From: Cephalopachus bancanus
Lineage: Eukaryota; Chordata; Mammalia; Primates; Tarsiidae
Length of the DNA: 64,000 nt
Direction of reading: 5' to 3'
Assembly (NCBI GenBank): GCA_027257055.1
Contig: JAPVLO010000054.1
Coordinates: forward strand, 2,108,001 to 2,172,000
Below are positions 35,192-48,121 of the stretch, one piece after another. The first letter of the stretch is position 1; every line of letters begins with the position of its first letter. The position numbers were made by a program, and so were the translations under genes. The notes below the pieces were generated by a model that was given only the letters and a program-made list of their open reading frames with translations, did not search any database and was not told the DNA's origin.

Positions 35192-35474
35192 AAAATTAGT
35201 TAAAGGATAAAAAATCACAGCTAGGTATGAGTAATAAATTATACTGTTCCAAACTACTGTAGTATAACTATAGCTAACAATAATGTATTATATAGTTTCA
35301 AATAACTGGAAGGAAGATGTTGAATGTTCCCAACACAAAGAAATGATATATGTTAGAGATGATGGATATACTAATTAGCCTGATTTGATCATTGTCCATG
35401 ATATGTATTAAAACATCATTACATACTCCATAAATATGCATAATTGTTAGCTGTCTATTAAAGATATTATAGAT

Positions 35475-36020
35475 TCATTTACATAACAATGTAGAAAAAG
35501 GGAAATTTATATAAAGCAGATAATGTGTCTTGTTTTTGGTCATATTAAGGAAAATGAAGTAAGGTTTTTCTGTTTGTGCACATTCTATTTGATTGTGGGA
35601 GATATGTGTGCTTTTTAGAGGAAGAAGCATTTTTATTTGACTTTTTTATTTTTTTGTGTGACTCATGAATGCAATATATAGTTAAATTAATGTGCTAGGG
35701 AAATATAACCTGTATAATGCAATTATTTTTAATGCTATAGCTTTACATTGTATCATTGGTTTTTAAAAAATGAAGTTACAGTAATCACATCTGGATACGT
35801 AATTAAATGCCTCTCCAATAGTCTTGCTTCCTTGAACTCCTTCCCTACTCCCCTCTATTCATTGGCACATGAAGTTATTGTTCTGATCACTTGTGTCAGT
35901 GCAAAGGAGAATATTAATATTAATTAACGTGTATGTCAACAACTGCCTGAAGAAAGGGAATTATACACTCTTCTAGTTCATGCTGTTACCCAGAAAAGCA
36001 ACATCTGTTTTTAAAAGTGT
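35475..36020. other. Intronic stretch with no recognised feature
   Basis: AT-rich, no repeat or gene recognised. Confidence 0.55.
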
Positions 36021-36032
36021 CATCTCTTCACC

Positions 36033-36175
36033 ACCCTGGGCTCAGGCGATTCTTCCATTTCAGTCTCCCAAGTGGCTTGGACCACCATGCCACCTTTTAA
36101 AAAAAAATTTTGTAGAGGCAAGGTCTCGCTATGCTGCCCAGGCTGATTTACAGGTGTGAGCTACCATGCTTGGCC
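36033..36175 (-). repeat. Internally deleted Alu, antisense
   Basis: Pieces GGGCTCAGGCGATTCTTCC, TCTCCCAAGTGGCTTGGAC, TTTTTGTAGAGGCAAGGTCT-like and GTGTGAGCTACCATGCTTGG are in Alu order but both monomers carry large gaps. Confidence 0.75.
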
Positions 36176-36179
36176 AATG

Positions 36180-39100
36180 CTTGCAAGTTATGCACTGTAG
36201 AAAAGGGATATGATACATGTAAATATCTCTTAGCACAAGCCATGCTTCACTTTCATATCTCATCTCCCTCAAATAACAATGTAAAGATATAAACTAATAT
36301 GACATATGATGTTAATTGCATCAGAACAATTTATGTGACCATTTAAATTCATTATTTAAAAATCACTTTTTTTCTAAAAGGATTCATGGGGAAATATTAG
36401 TGTAACATTTTCCAGTTTCAAAGGTACTCTATAATTTTCCTATGGCATTTTATTGAAAGATAGTATGGCTTATTATCATATCTAAATGTCATAGTAGAAA
36501 GAGAAAATTGTATGTATAATGATGAAAATGAAAAATGCCATTTCTAAAGGCTAATTTATTTAACTACTATGAATTATCAAAACATACTTCAAGCAAAGTG
36601 GTACTATTTTTTACACAAATATTTTGAGTAAAGTTAGTACCTTTAGAGAAATATTTTTATACTGCAAAGGACATATAACTTAGTGACCTTTTTTAAAATA
36701 TAGGCCCATAAATTATTCATGGACTAATTATTATTCTATTATTTCCAGGCCAAAAATATAACTCCATGATTCTTAAGAGTCTCTTTCCTGTTGACAGCCA
36801 CAGAGACATTGTTGATGAAAAACGCCAAACTCTGTAACATATTTAAAAGATTTTTTGACCCAAATGTGTATGACCTAGGCCTGTTGTAGAACACTAAAAG
36901 GTCCTGAGAACATGTGCCAAATGACTGAATTACAGCTTGGCTTTAAACATTTTGGTGGGAGATAGAAGTTGCAAGCAAAACAGCAATCAACATATCTGAG
37001 ATTCACATTGGTTCAGCCTGAGAAGACTAGGCATCTCTAAGCAGCAGGGGTAGTCATGGGGGAGAGGAAGGAGTTTCTGATTGACAATTGGTAGAAAGCG
37101 CTGTCTAAATAATTTTGAAATTAGTAAAGGAAATGATGATTTTGTAAATGGCAGATTTCAGAGAGCATAAGTGGTAACGGTTTTATAAGGTTTGAGCAGT
37201 CTGGGAATTCCTGGAAAGGAGATTCTATACAGACACAAATTTCCCCAAGAGAAGGCTTTGCAGGTTCATAAAATAATTTAGATTTGTTTCTTTATCTTTA
37301 GATGATGTTATTATGCTAGAGACAGGTTAGAAAGTAAGTCATGTTATATAGAATACATGAAAACCTGTCTGATGAGACTTTGTAGGGTGTGACTCCCCAT
37401 CCTCCCTTAGTTAGGAATTTGGCAAGAGAGAAAAAAAGATCAGAGTTTAGTAACTCAATATTGAAAATTAGCAAAGGCAAAAAATATTGTTTATATAAAA
37501 GCAGTTATGCTTCTAAAAGTATGGTTTGTTAATGTGTACAATTCTAAGCCTCTGTAGATTAAGGCTGATAACTAGAAGACTAAAGCTGATAACTAGAAAG
37601 GATATCAAAATTGCCATTTTCACAGTTTAGGACACAGGCCCCAGGGAGCTAATATGCTTGTTTAAGCTCACATAGGGAAGTACAGCAATGTAGTCACTAA
37701 GTGCTGCTCTCCAAACTTCCAGGTAATATTCCTTTCATTAGATGAATATGGCCTCATTAGAGGCAGCACTTGAGCATTGAGCATTGGCCCTGCTCTCACT
37801 CGCTAGATTTATGTTCTTTCTCTAGAATGTCTCAGCTTTCTCTGCAAAGCAGGTTTGGAATTATGCTAAATGCTATTTCAATCCAGTGATAGAGACTGCT
37901 TTAATTTAAGAAAAGAAAGGCATTTTAACCAAAGATTATTATTTTTGGTGGAAACGACACAAAAGTATACACTAGGTATTATTCCTTTCTGCTTTAAAAA
38001 AGCATCATATCACAAATATGTCTTCAACATCAAACATACAGAAAAGAAACATGCACTGGGTTGCTCTAATTTCTGGGGAAGTTTGGAGTTCTAGAAAGGC
38101 TGAGTTAATTTCCATATGGGACCAAATTATCCATAGAATTTAAAGAGCTTGTTTTGAAAGTTGCTTTCTATTATCATTAATTAATATAGCAATAGTGGAA
38201 AGGAATCCGTTTTTTTTTTCCTTTTTAAAAGAAGGAAATGAAGTCAGCAATCAAGTGGCTTGTCTGTTTTTACCAAGCAAGTCAGCAGCACTAGAATTTT
38301 CAATTATCTTTAGTCCTCTCCTCTGTCAATTAGAAAAGGTTGCATGCAAGGACATACTAGGATTCACATTTATGAAGTCTTGCTACCTAGGGAGCCTCAA
38401 AGATAAGCGCTGCAAAGAAAAATTAGCAAACAGCCTTTGAGAGCTTTCAAATTTTTAATAAAACAGAAAAAAAAAGCTCCAATCCAAGGCCAACTAGTTT
38501 TATCCTGAAAATCATTTTTTAAAAGAGTAACCAGTCTCACTGCTCTTGAAATAAAAATTTACTTTGATACTCTCTGTGGTCACAAATCACAAAGAAGTGT
38601 TAATCTATTAGCACTGGTGGCCTTAGAAACAGTTATATACTGCTTTCTAGCCTGATTATAAGTACTGAATTTAAAAAGCAAACAGCTCTTGAAAGGCTGA
38701 AAGACAGCTATTAGTTTAGGGCCAACTGCTGAAAAATGTTTGTCTTCTGTCTTTTGCCCTTCAATAAAGTGAAAAATAATTTTTATCGAAAATGGGGCTG
38801 TCTTCTGACTACTCACCCTACAAATGGTCAACAAGTTCTAATTCTGGTTTGAGGGTTATTTCAAAATTCCATTCTCAGTGCTTTTGTTTTTTCTTTTTTC
38901 CATTTAATTGACCTATAGTTCCTATTTCAGAATAGAATAGTGCTCACTTGAATTCTTTCCATAGGGGGAAAAACAATTCTCCAGACTCATTTCCCTGAGA
39001 ATTGCTTAGATCAAGAACAAGTTTTTTTTTTTTAAAGTAAATGGTTGATAAGATTGTGGGAATATCAAGATCTTTACTAAGTGCCTGGTAGAAAAGTGCT

Positions 39101-39900
39101 AATAGGAAAGATCCACATTTCAAAGCCAGTGTGCTCAAAAGAGCAACCTCCTGTGCACTCCACTGTGCATTTAAAATCTCATTTTGTTAGATGCCAGATG
39201 ATCCTGGGGCATTTCAGAAGATGTTACCAAACTATGTGGACCTTGGTTCTGATTTGCATAGCCTCATGTGCCTTGAGAGGCAGTTGAAGCAACAATGGCA
39301 GTTCTCTCTGTGAGTCAATTGGAGTAAATAAAGGGTTGTCTTTACTAATGAAATGTAATGAGAGAACATATTTTACTGCTGTTACATTGTGTCAAACAAC
39401 AAAGCTCACCACCAAATATAATCCTGAAAATATCAGACAGACTTAAATGTTCCTTTGCAAATAAATTTGTAAAGAGGAGATCTTTACATCAAGGAGGGCT
39501 AATTATAGAAACAGGAGTAAAATATATTTATAGATGATTCCATTGAAAGCCAATGGTCCACAGGCAAGCAATATTCTCTATAGTCATTGCAAAGAGTTGG
39601 AGAAGTAGAGAAGGGTGACTGTAGTACTTCGTTAGTGGTATTAATTCAGAGCCAACCCTGTGTCCTTGAATGTTTTTGCACATTTCTCTCATGTGTGCTG
39701 ATGGAAAGTGCCCTGTTTTGCATACTAGCCTTATTTTTGATTTGCTACCATAGTTACAACTTACTTGTTTACTTTCAATTATTTTTTTCTATATTATGTG
39801 CATTTATTATAAATGCTCTTTTTTGGAACAAGGCAAAGAATAAGTGAACAAATTTAGGTACCTGGTAAGGAAAGTAGGGCAGGACAAGGTGGTGATTCCA
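36180..39900. other. Mostly unique intronic stretch
   Basis: No clear transposon except a faint MIR-like piece at 37625-37750 (CCCAGGGAGCTAATATGC, AAGCTCACATAGGG) and perhaps another at 38230-38330. A 21-bp tandem duplication (GCTGATAACTAGAA twice) lies at 37564-37598. No exon is recognised. Confidence 0.5.
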
Positions 39901-39904
39901 AGAT

Positions 39905-40208
39905 CAGTTTTTGACAAATTTGGATCTCTTTTCTTAGTTTGTCTTAACTCTTTGTGCTCAGAGGGCAGCTTATGTTATCTCTCATGAATGGGATTTGTGT
40001 CCTTTTAAAAGAAAACTCATTTGTCCCTTCTGCCTTGTGAGGTTATAGTGAAAAGACAGCTGTCCATAATCCAGGAAATGGGAAGATATTGAATCTGCTA
40101 GTTGCTTGGTCTTGGACTTTCCAGACTCCAGAACTGTGAGAAACAAATTTACATTGTTTAAAAGCCACTCAGTTTATGGATATGGCAGCCTAAACAATTT
40201 AAGACACT
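39905..40208 (-). mobile_element. MaLR LTR (MST/MLT1-type), antisense
   Basis: Read forward: TCTCATGAATGGGATTTGTG, then TCTTGGACTTTCCAGACTCC, AGAACTGTGAGAAACAAATT, AAAAGCCACTCAGTTTATGG and AACAATTTAAGACACTG. This is the reversed order of MST/MLT1 LTRs. The start is truncated. Confidence 0.75.
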
Positions 40209-40329
40209 GTTTTCCGCTTCTGGGATGCCATGTGCATCTGATATTCCTTCTACCTTCCATCTCTCCTTCTCAGTCTTTTTGTTTTTGTGGCAAATTCTTT
40301 TTTCTCTAACTTTTAAATACTAGCATTCC

Positions 40330-41335
40330 TCCAAAATCAATTCTCGTTGACATGCTCCTTTCATTCTCTATTTTCTATCTTATCCACAACTTCAATTACT
40401 ACCTACTATCTAAGTGTTCATAATTGTCAAGCTGATACCAAACTCTTCTCTGAGCTCCAGACTTGCCTAACCATGTCTTAAATCTACCTAATATTTAACT
40501 TCTCCAAAATTCAATTCATGATCACCCTATTCTCCAAGCCTGATAACCATACAATCCTTCTTTTTCTTAGTGAATTCCATTATCTCTCTCTAATTTTCAG
40601 ACCGACATTCCTTCTTTCCTTGTCTGTGGCTTTTCTTCCTTTCACTCCCTATATTTATTTCATGAAGAAAACCTATTGGCTTTGCTGCCTAAGTAACTTT
40701 TAAATGCTTTTCTCAACTTACACTGCCTTTGCTCTAGTCCTGTCTACCATCAACTTTAACTTGAAAAATATTACAATTATTCCCTGCTTTTACTTTATAC
40801 TCCTCCAATCACAGAGAAAAAAAGTGCCCATTTAATAATATAAACCAACATAACTAACTCATTTGACACCTTAGAAGAGATTCGTTATATTCAGGGTGAG
40901 GGCTGCAGACTAACTTGGCACCTTAGAAACTTAATTTCCTAGATTCTTACTGTGGCCTACAAAGACTTTCAAGAGTTGGTTTCTACAATTCTCACCTTTA
41001 TGATCTCTTTCTTATGCTCTAGGTCCCAGATGTTTTGTTTTTGGTTCCTTGACTATGAACTTTTTACATGCTGTTTCCTTGTCTAGAATGTTCTCCATAA
41101 CTTTTTGCCTAGGTAATATCAGCTAATTTTTGCCTAGCCAGCACCAGCTAATTCTCGAGAATTCAAGTCAAATCAAGTTAAAAAGTCGTATTCTCAAGGA
41201 AGTCTTCACAAAATGACTAGTATGTCTCTTTCTGTACCATAAGTTCAGCTCATGAAGGCAGGGAGTATGTCTATTTTATTCACCATTGTATATGCAGAAT
41301 TTTGTAGGCACATAGAAAATATTTGTTGAATAAAC
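40330..41335 (+). repeat. L2 LINE
   Basis: The 3' part is clear: GCTCATGAAGGCAGGGAGTA, then GTAGGCACATAGAAAATATT and TGTTGAATAAACAAAAG. Upstream pieces such as CATGTCTTAAATCTACC and TTACTGTGGCCTACAAAGAC agree with internal L2. The frames at 40518-40703 and 40106-40309 are not genes. Confidence 0.7.
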
Positions 41336-41339
41336 AAAA

Positions 41340-42890
41340 GCATACGAAGAAGTGTATGAACATGGGTGTGCTGGTGCATAAGGAACTGCAGAATCATTGC
41401 AGGAAGTCTTTAAATCTATATGTGTACCAAGAGATTAAAAAATATGACCACACTCTCTTGGAAGCTTTACATTGATTTTTGACACGAGACTGAGTTCCTT
41501 ATGAAGAATAATACTGGGTGTCATAAATGTAGATAATAACTAATGTGTTTATAAACCTATATTCACATAGTTGTCAGAGCTTCCCAATTGAAGGGCTTAG
41601 GTATAGGTCCCTTCAGCTTCACGACTGCAGGATAGAGCCTAAGGCAGCTGAACCAATTGGTACAATACTCTGTACCCATTTCCTATTAATGCCATGACAT
41701 AAAATAATTTGGAAAGCGCTGTTAGGTGGTACTTATTTGAAGGTGCTATTGTTGTCATTGTTTTTCCTTAAGAAGTTATTGAGAGCTTCTCTTCAAAAGT
41801 AAAATAAATTGAATCAACAAGGCTATAACTTGAATCAGTCTAGAATCCTAGGTTTCTATTCATTTTATCAGACACCATTATGTTTATGAAGAGTATATAA
41901 TAGTATCATAAATGTTTTTAATATGACAATGTTAAATGGAAGAAAAGCAAGATATAAAATTGTAAATATGCTACAAGTACAATTGTAAAACACAGAGTTA
42001 GGTAATAGCAGTTGTGCTTTGCTTAGACTGTTTTCTTTTTCTTTTTCTAATTTGCCATATTATTCCATAAAAAGTGAAGGTATATTTTAACAAAAATAGA
42101 AATCATTAAAGCACTGTTTAGGTTTTGTTCACCTTCTATTTGGCCCTAATCTGGTATAAGTGTATCACCTTAAAAGAGTGAAACTTTTATATTGAAGATG
42201 TTTATAATACAGTATTAAAATTATCAAGCTAAGTTGAAATATAAATCTACATATACATATTTAGGCTTATTTACTTGAAGAAAGAACAATTTTGCCTATA
42301 TTTACTGAGAACAGTATATAGCAATTAAGACATCAATGATGATATAACTTGAAAATATTTCAAATATTAAAATTTTCTTTATATTTCTGGATGGGTATAC
42401 ATTTTACAAAATAAGGCTTAAATAAGAAGATAGGAATATATGCCCAAATAGTGTTATCACAATAATGATCATAACTTATTCTTAGAATAAGTAAAAATAG
42501 TAATTTTGGGTACATATTATCAAAGGAAAATAATATGTACCTTTTATCACACAGGCTACTTTTGGCTCCAAATAAGGTTTAATGATTCTTAATTTTAATA
42601 TGATGTTGTCTCCTTTAATGTCGTTGTGATGATAACTTTATATTTTAAAAAGAAAAGTCCTCAGTGAATAATTAGCGGCAATCAAGAGAAGCTTAAACAT
42701 GCCATAAAGGGAAAATTTCTGCCAAGAATAATTATCTTTTGTAGGAAATATATCTCATGAGACAAACTGAGGGCATACATCCTGCAACAGAGGAGTTTTG
42801 AGAACCACTTCCACTGGAATATTTATCACAAGCCAATCTTTCTAGACCTCAGCTACCTAAGTCTAATGCTTAGTGTGGTTTCTTTGAAAT
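41340..42890. other. Intronic stretch with no recognised feature
   Basis: AT-rich unique sequence; no repeat or gene recognised. Confidence 0.55.
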
Positions 42891-42894
42891 GATT

Positions 42895-43045
42895 GTCTTA
42901 TATGTAATGACTCATGATACTCTTAATTGAATATATATACACACATATATATATTCAAGAAAAGATAAGTTTGCATAAATTATAAATATAAATTTTGCTA
43001 TATAACCAAAAAAATTCCTCTAGGAATAAAACTCAACAATATCAA
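42895..43045 (+). repeat. Local duplication, segment A copy 1
   Basis: TATGTAATGACTCATGAT, then ACTCTTAATTGAA and AGAAAAGATAA, then TAGGAATAAAACTCA. The same order recurs at 45356-45770, where an Alu splits the copy. It contains a 13-bp-stem hairpin at 42927-42958. Confidence 0.8.
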
Positions 43046-43054
43046 AGGAATAGC

Positions 43055-43172
43055 CAATTATACTTTCCATATAACTGGGGAAAAAAGTATAAATATAATG
43101 GCTAAATTAAATCTATCAAATCAATGGGTCAAATAGCAATATTTGGAATCATTTGATGTAGGTAATCATTCC
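43055..43172 (+). repeat. Local duplication, segment B copy 1
   Basis: An L1-end-like CCAATTATACTTTCC and AACTGGGGAAAAAAG is followed by GGGTCAAATAGCAATATTTG and TGATGTAGGTAATCATT. The second copy is at 44190-44310, about 1.13 kb away, in the same direction. Confidence 0.8.
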
Positions 43173-43179
43173 ATGTGGA

Positions 43180-44040
43180 ATCTTTTTGTCATTGAGCCTG
43201 ATTATGCTAAGGAGTTTCTCACACTTGAAACTTCAAATGTCTCAGTTGAATCGATCTTTACAGTTCTATCTTTTTTTCTCTGCTTATGCAATTAGATGTA
43301 GTTATTGAGACAATACCAATATTGATTTTATATAGATAAATAACATAATCATTTTAGTGGCATTTTAAGAAAGACTTATCTAATCTGCCATGGATTTTGC
43401 AAAACATCATGAAGACCTTGCAAAATAAAGCTTACAAAGTAGAGTTCTAAGTGGTCCAGATTTATAATCTGTATAGAAATTTAGAGGTATTAACAGAATT
43501 ATTCTAGAGTTTAGACACATACGAGTCTGCTCCTGGTCTTTGCAATATTGGCAAACCCTTAAAAATCCCTTAAATACAAAGTGAAGGTACGAAGTTCTCA
43601 AGGGTAAGAAATTCAATAGAGAGAGACAACAGTGCTAATACAAATAGAGGTTTAGACTTGTTAGTTCAACTAGAAAGCTTTCCCTAAGGAATAATTCACA
43701 GCTTGCCTTCTCTGAGTGACAGGACATTTAATTAAGAGATACCTTCAACTTCAGAAGTCTTTAGATATTAATCATTTTTTAGAAGATTATAAAGTGCTAA
43801 CAGTGTAAAAGGCACAACAATACAATAATTCCTGCAGCATTTATTTATTTATTTGACATTTTTTAGAAACAAGTCATTATCAATCTCACTAGAATTTGAA
43901 TCAAAGGTTTTAGACATTTTTTATCAAATTATTACCGTTTTCTAAACAATAATCAATATTTTAAAATGTGAGCTATGCATTATTTGGGTTTAGTATTAAC
44001 TGAACAGAAAATTCAAACAAATCTGTCTCAGTTGAAATCT
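43180..44040. other. Intronic stretch with no recognised feature
   Basis: Unique AT-rich sequence. No gene or repeat recognised. Confidence 0.5.
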
Positions 44041-44049
44041 GTGAAGCCA

Positions 44050-44218
44050 GGGGATCTTAAGTGTTCTTACACAAAAGCAACCTTGTGAGAATATGGATGT
44101 GTTAATTAGCTTGATTGTGGTAATCACTTCACAATATATACATATATCAAATCATCATATACACTTTAAATGTATTCAATTTTTATTTGTCAATTATACC
44201 TCAGTAGAACTGGAGATA
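44050..44218 (+). mobile_element. L1MA-type L1 3' end fragment
   Basis: GGATCTTAAGTGTTCTTACA, then GTGTTAATTAGCTTGATTGT, GGTAATCACTTCACAATATA, TTTTTATTTGTCAATTATAC and CTCAGTAGAACTGGAG reproduce the well-known end of older L1 elements. Only about 170 bases remain. Confidence 0.85.
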
Positions 44219-44310
44219 AAAGCGTAAATATAAAGGTTAAATTAAAATCTTATCAAAACCATGGGTCAAATAGCAATATTTGGAACCATTTTGAAGTAGG
44301 TAGTCATTTC
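44219..44310 (+). repeat. Local duplication, segment B copy 2
   Basis: Follows the L1 end directly. GGGTCAAATAGCAATATTTG is identical to copy 1 and the surrounding 85 bases are alike. Confidence 0.8.
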
Positions 44311-44584
44311 CTTGCCCTTCATTCCTTAATTATAATTGAACTCTCTTTTTTCATATGTTACTGTTTTTATACAAAATATATTTATCAATATTTTCTCGGC
44401 AAGTTTTAATTTCATAATGTCTCCCAAGTAAGAGTAGGTTGTTCACATAAGATTAAAGACTTCCTGCCCCGGTAAAATTAGTTTAATATAGCAGATATGG
44501 AATTTGTAAATCGAATCATATGTCAAATGCACTAAGGAGTATTTCTAGCAATTTATTCTATTAAAAATAACATCCACTCTTATA

Positions 44585-44760
44585 GCCCTTTATATTTTAC
44601 AAAGTATTTTTACACACTGCTATCAAGTAAATCTCAATAGCATCATTTTAAAAGTGCAAAAACTGAGATTGACAGACAGGTGTTAAGAGTCATGATCAAT
44701 ACCACTAGCCTGGTATTGACAGAGCCAAAAGTACAACTCAAGGCTTCTGGTCTTTTTTGG
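44585..44760 (+). repeat. MIR-type SINE
   Basis: TTTTACAAAGTATTTTTACA, then AAAAACTGAGATTGACAGAC, CTAGCCTGGTATTGACAGAG and CAACTCAAGGCTTCTGGTC match the order of a diverged MIR. Confidence 0.55.
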
Positions 44761-45179
44761 GGGTTCAAGTTTTTCATATTGACTGATTCCCTTCTACTGT
44801 TAGAACTGTTGCCACACCTACCTTCTAATTGCCTGAATATCTGGATTTCAATGTATTTGTTTCCTCACTACCTTTAGTTGAAGTATGTGCAAGTTAATCC
44901 AAGGAATGGCCAGAATTCATGAGATGTATACACAGTTGTCTTCATAAAGTCAATAGAACACTGAGAAAGGTATGAATAATTCACACTTTCCCACTGCTGA
45001 TCAATTTTAAGTCTGTGACTGGCCTCAACTTCGGGTGGAGTAAATAGGATTTCTATAAAATATTTCATTTAAAAATCTCTCTAATGCTTAATAGGAAAAC
45101 AGAATAGATCTAAATAGCAAAAATGTATTAGTCTGAAAGATCTTTGACTTTTTCTAGTACTCTAAGAATAGTTACTCAA

Positions 45180-45355
45180 GCAGGTTTTAGACAAATTTTT
45201 AAGGATATAGCCAATTTGTAATATATTTATATACAGAATATATAATATTCTATTATACAATTATAATGATATTACATAATAATATGCATTGTATTATATA
45301 TTAAGTTATACATAATATAGCAAATATATGAATTGTATAAATAAGATATTTATAT
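45180..45355. repeat. AT-rich low-complexity stretch
   Basis: Almost only A and T, with many ATAT and TATAA strings. No gene. It directly precedes segment A copy 2. Confidence 0.75.
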
Positions 45356-45770
45356 ATGTAATGACTCATGATATTCTTTTTTTTCTGAGTTGGGGGTTTT
45401 ACTCTATTGCCTAGGCTAGAATGCAGTAGCACGATCACAGCTCAACACAGTCTCACCCTTCTAGCTCACGTTATCCTTCTGCCTCAGTCTCCTGAGTAGC
45501 TGGAACAACAGATGCATGTAACCATGCACAGCTAATTTTTAAATTGTTTTGTAAAGACATGGTCTTGCTATGTTACCCAAGCTGGACTTAACCTCTTAGG
45601 TGCAAGCAATTCTCCCACCTTGGCCTACCAAAGTGCTGAGATTCTAGGCATGAGCCACCACATCTGGCAATACTCTTAATTGAACATACATATATAGTTA
45701 AGAAAAGATAAACTGATAAATTAATTTTGTTATATAGCAAAATATTTTTCTAGAAATAAAACTCATATTA
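45356..45770 (+). repeat. Local duplication, segment A copy 2, split by an Alu
   Basis: TATGTAATGACTCATGAT before the Alu and ACTCTTAATTGAA, AGAAAAGATAA, CTAGAAATAAAACTCAT after it match segment A at 42895-43045. The palindromic AT core of copy 1 is shorter here. Confidence 0.8.
45378..45668 (-). repeat. AluJ-like SINE inside segment A copy 2
   Basis: Reverse dimeric Alu: CTGAGTTGGGGGTTTTACTC start, TTTTTAAATTGTTTTGTAAA linker, GAGCCACCACATCTGGC end. Flanks ATATTCTT and ATACTCTT form a short duplication. It lacks the family marks of the younger Alus. Confidence 0.9.
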
Positions 45771-45779
45771 GGGCATTTT

Positions 45780-46920
45780 ATTACTTTTAAAACTGACAAG
45801 AATCTTCAAAGGCCTCCTTTGCCACCTCAATGGGATTAAAACTAATGCCAGAAATTAAAGTCTGAACTGAGTATTAATGTGCATTTTAGCATACTGTAAA
45901 AAACTGGAACAATTAACACTAATTACTGGAATCTGGCATTACAACTGGCTGGTATAACTTCTGAGCAAACCATAGCAGAGACATTACAGGCATTCAACCT
46001 CAGCGTGTGATCAATGTCTCTCTTAAGTTCAGAAGGACGAAAGCAAAATATGCACAGGGGAAATTGTGAATATTTTCACATAACTTTGAAAAGAACATAA
46101 TTTTTTCAGGTTAACATGAAATATAGTTTCTGATATTTTAATTCTAGGACAATCTTCAGGATTCTCATGGCAAAATAAAATTTTACTTCTTTTGATTTTT
46201 AGGTTACTATAAAACCAAAAATTATGGATCTGAACTATTTATTTAATGCTTAATTTTGTCAGTTGAATCCTTCAGAAATGTTGTATGATGTCAAATGCTA
46301 AATTGCACTTTAAAAAGTGGAAGATTACATAGATTACTGTTTTTTAAAGTGATGTTAAAATTTTGCAGGAAAAGTGAATCTTAATTTACTTCAAATTATT
46401 GTAAAAGACTAAGGTTTGTTTTAAAGCAAATTATTATTGTAGACAGAATTGTATACTTTACACAACATGACAATTAATGGAATATTTACCATCTCATGTC
46501 ATTATCATATTAGTAAAGCAAAGTTCAATGTAAAGTAATGAAGAATTTGCCGAGGAAAATATTTCTAGCCTTATTATTTTTCATACAATTTCACAAACAA
46601 CTATTATTTACAACCAACGTTTGCTCAAAAAGTATTTTCCATAAGATAAACAGCGTGTTTACATCCAACTGTTTAAATTGAATTTTAAGCTAACCACTTT
46701 CCCCTGTTGAGATAATCTTCACCAAAAATTAAGGTTTCATGTTTAGAGAGATACTTACTAAGCGTACTATGTAATAATTACCTTGAACAGTTTGCTTCTT
46801 TTTCCTTTCGAGTACTTAGTTTCTTTCTGTCAAGGTGTTGGGTTTTGTTAAGCCAACAAAATATTTGATCTTATTTCTGTTTGAAATAATTTTTAATCAA
46901 GATTAAATCCAAGGAAAAGA
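45780..46920. other. Unique intronic sequence next to the PRKG1 exon
   Basis: No transposon recognised in the 1.1 kb downstream (in transcript sense) of the exon. Confidence 0.55.
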
Positions 46921-46925
46921 ATGTC

Positions 46926-47143
<218 letters not shown>

Positions 47144-47364
47144 CTAAGAAACCAGATAATGATATTTTTCCTGACTAGATTATAAACTCTATAGGAGGCT
47201 CTTCTACTTTGATTACCCCCACAGTTGCCAACACCTAACCATATCTGGCATCCATATCTAGCAAAAGCAAATTGGGTGGAATAAAGTCTGTCACACACTA
47301 ATTGATATGCATCACAAAATTAATTAGTCCATTAGTTATAATACTTAAAGAACAATAAGATTCA

Positions 47365-47500
47365 CCAATTATGGAATGCCTCCTGTATGCCAGGTCCTAT
47401 TCTTTTAACAAGCATTAACATATATTAATTCAATTTCTCAAACAAATGATAAAAGACAGGTATCATTTTCTCCATTAAACAAAATAGTAAACAAATTTTC
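47365..47500 (+). repeat. Possible MIR remnant
   Basis: ATGCCTCCTGTATGCCAGGT, then TTAATTCAATTTCTCAAAC and GACAGGTATCATTTTCTCC resemble a decayed MIR core. Weak. Confidence 0.4.
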
Positions 47501-47509
47501 CAAGGCAAA

Positions 47510-48110
47510 ACAAAAAAGCAGAAGATAGGAAAAAATTTAACAGGTGAGAATTACAGAAAAATTAACTCATTTTGGAAGAGCAAAAAAACCAATGTTAGCA
47601 TAAAACAGGAAGAGCAATTTACCTGGTCAAGCCCACTCTATTCAATACACTACGGTGTACCTGAAACTGTGTTCAGACTTACTTTATATGGTGAAATCTC
47701 AACTACTATGCATCTATAATATAAAACATTAGAAAACCAGCACAAAATTAATGCACCCATGTATACTAGAATCATCGTTGAAAATTACTGAATACAACCA
47801 GTTACAGTAACTGTTACTGTTCACTACATTTTGACAACTACTGAACTATACTTAATTAAGTGACAAAATGAAAGTCGATACTCAGAAATCTGGTACTCCC
47901 ATGATAATCAGAGACTCACTTACAAGGCACTCATATGCCAGGCGTTGCTTTTTGATTACGGAAAAATCTTAAAAACTAAGTGAAGAAATTATGAAATAAC
48001 CCATAGTTCTCTAACTACAAACGACTATAAAAAACATTTTTATAGATTTCCTGTTACTTTTGTTCTGCATGGTTTTATCATTGTTTTTTGTAGAGCTGTA
48101 ATTGTAAGGT
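47510..48110. other. Intronic stretch with no recognised feature
   Basis: Unique AT-rich sequence. Confidence 0.5.
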
Positions 48111-48121
48111 AGCTATGATTT

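Larger units (their letters stand above)
31853..35470 (+). mobile_element. Old L1, 3' portion
   Basis: Resumes with TTCCTTGAAACAAATGAAAA, exactly where ORF2 coding is expected after AATTAAATTGGAA. It runs through RT, the C-terminal region and a 3' UTR with TATGAGTAATAAATTATACT and GGATATACTAATTAGCCTGA, features of older L1M-type ends. It stops without a clear poly(A) near 35470. Interrupted by an Alu at 34612. Confidence 0.85.
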
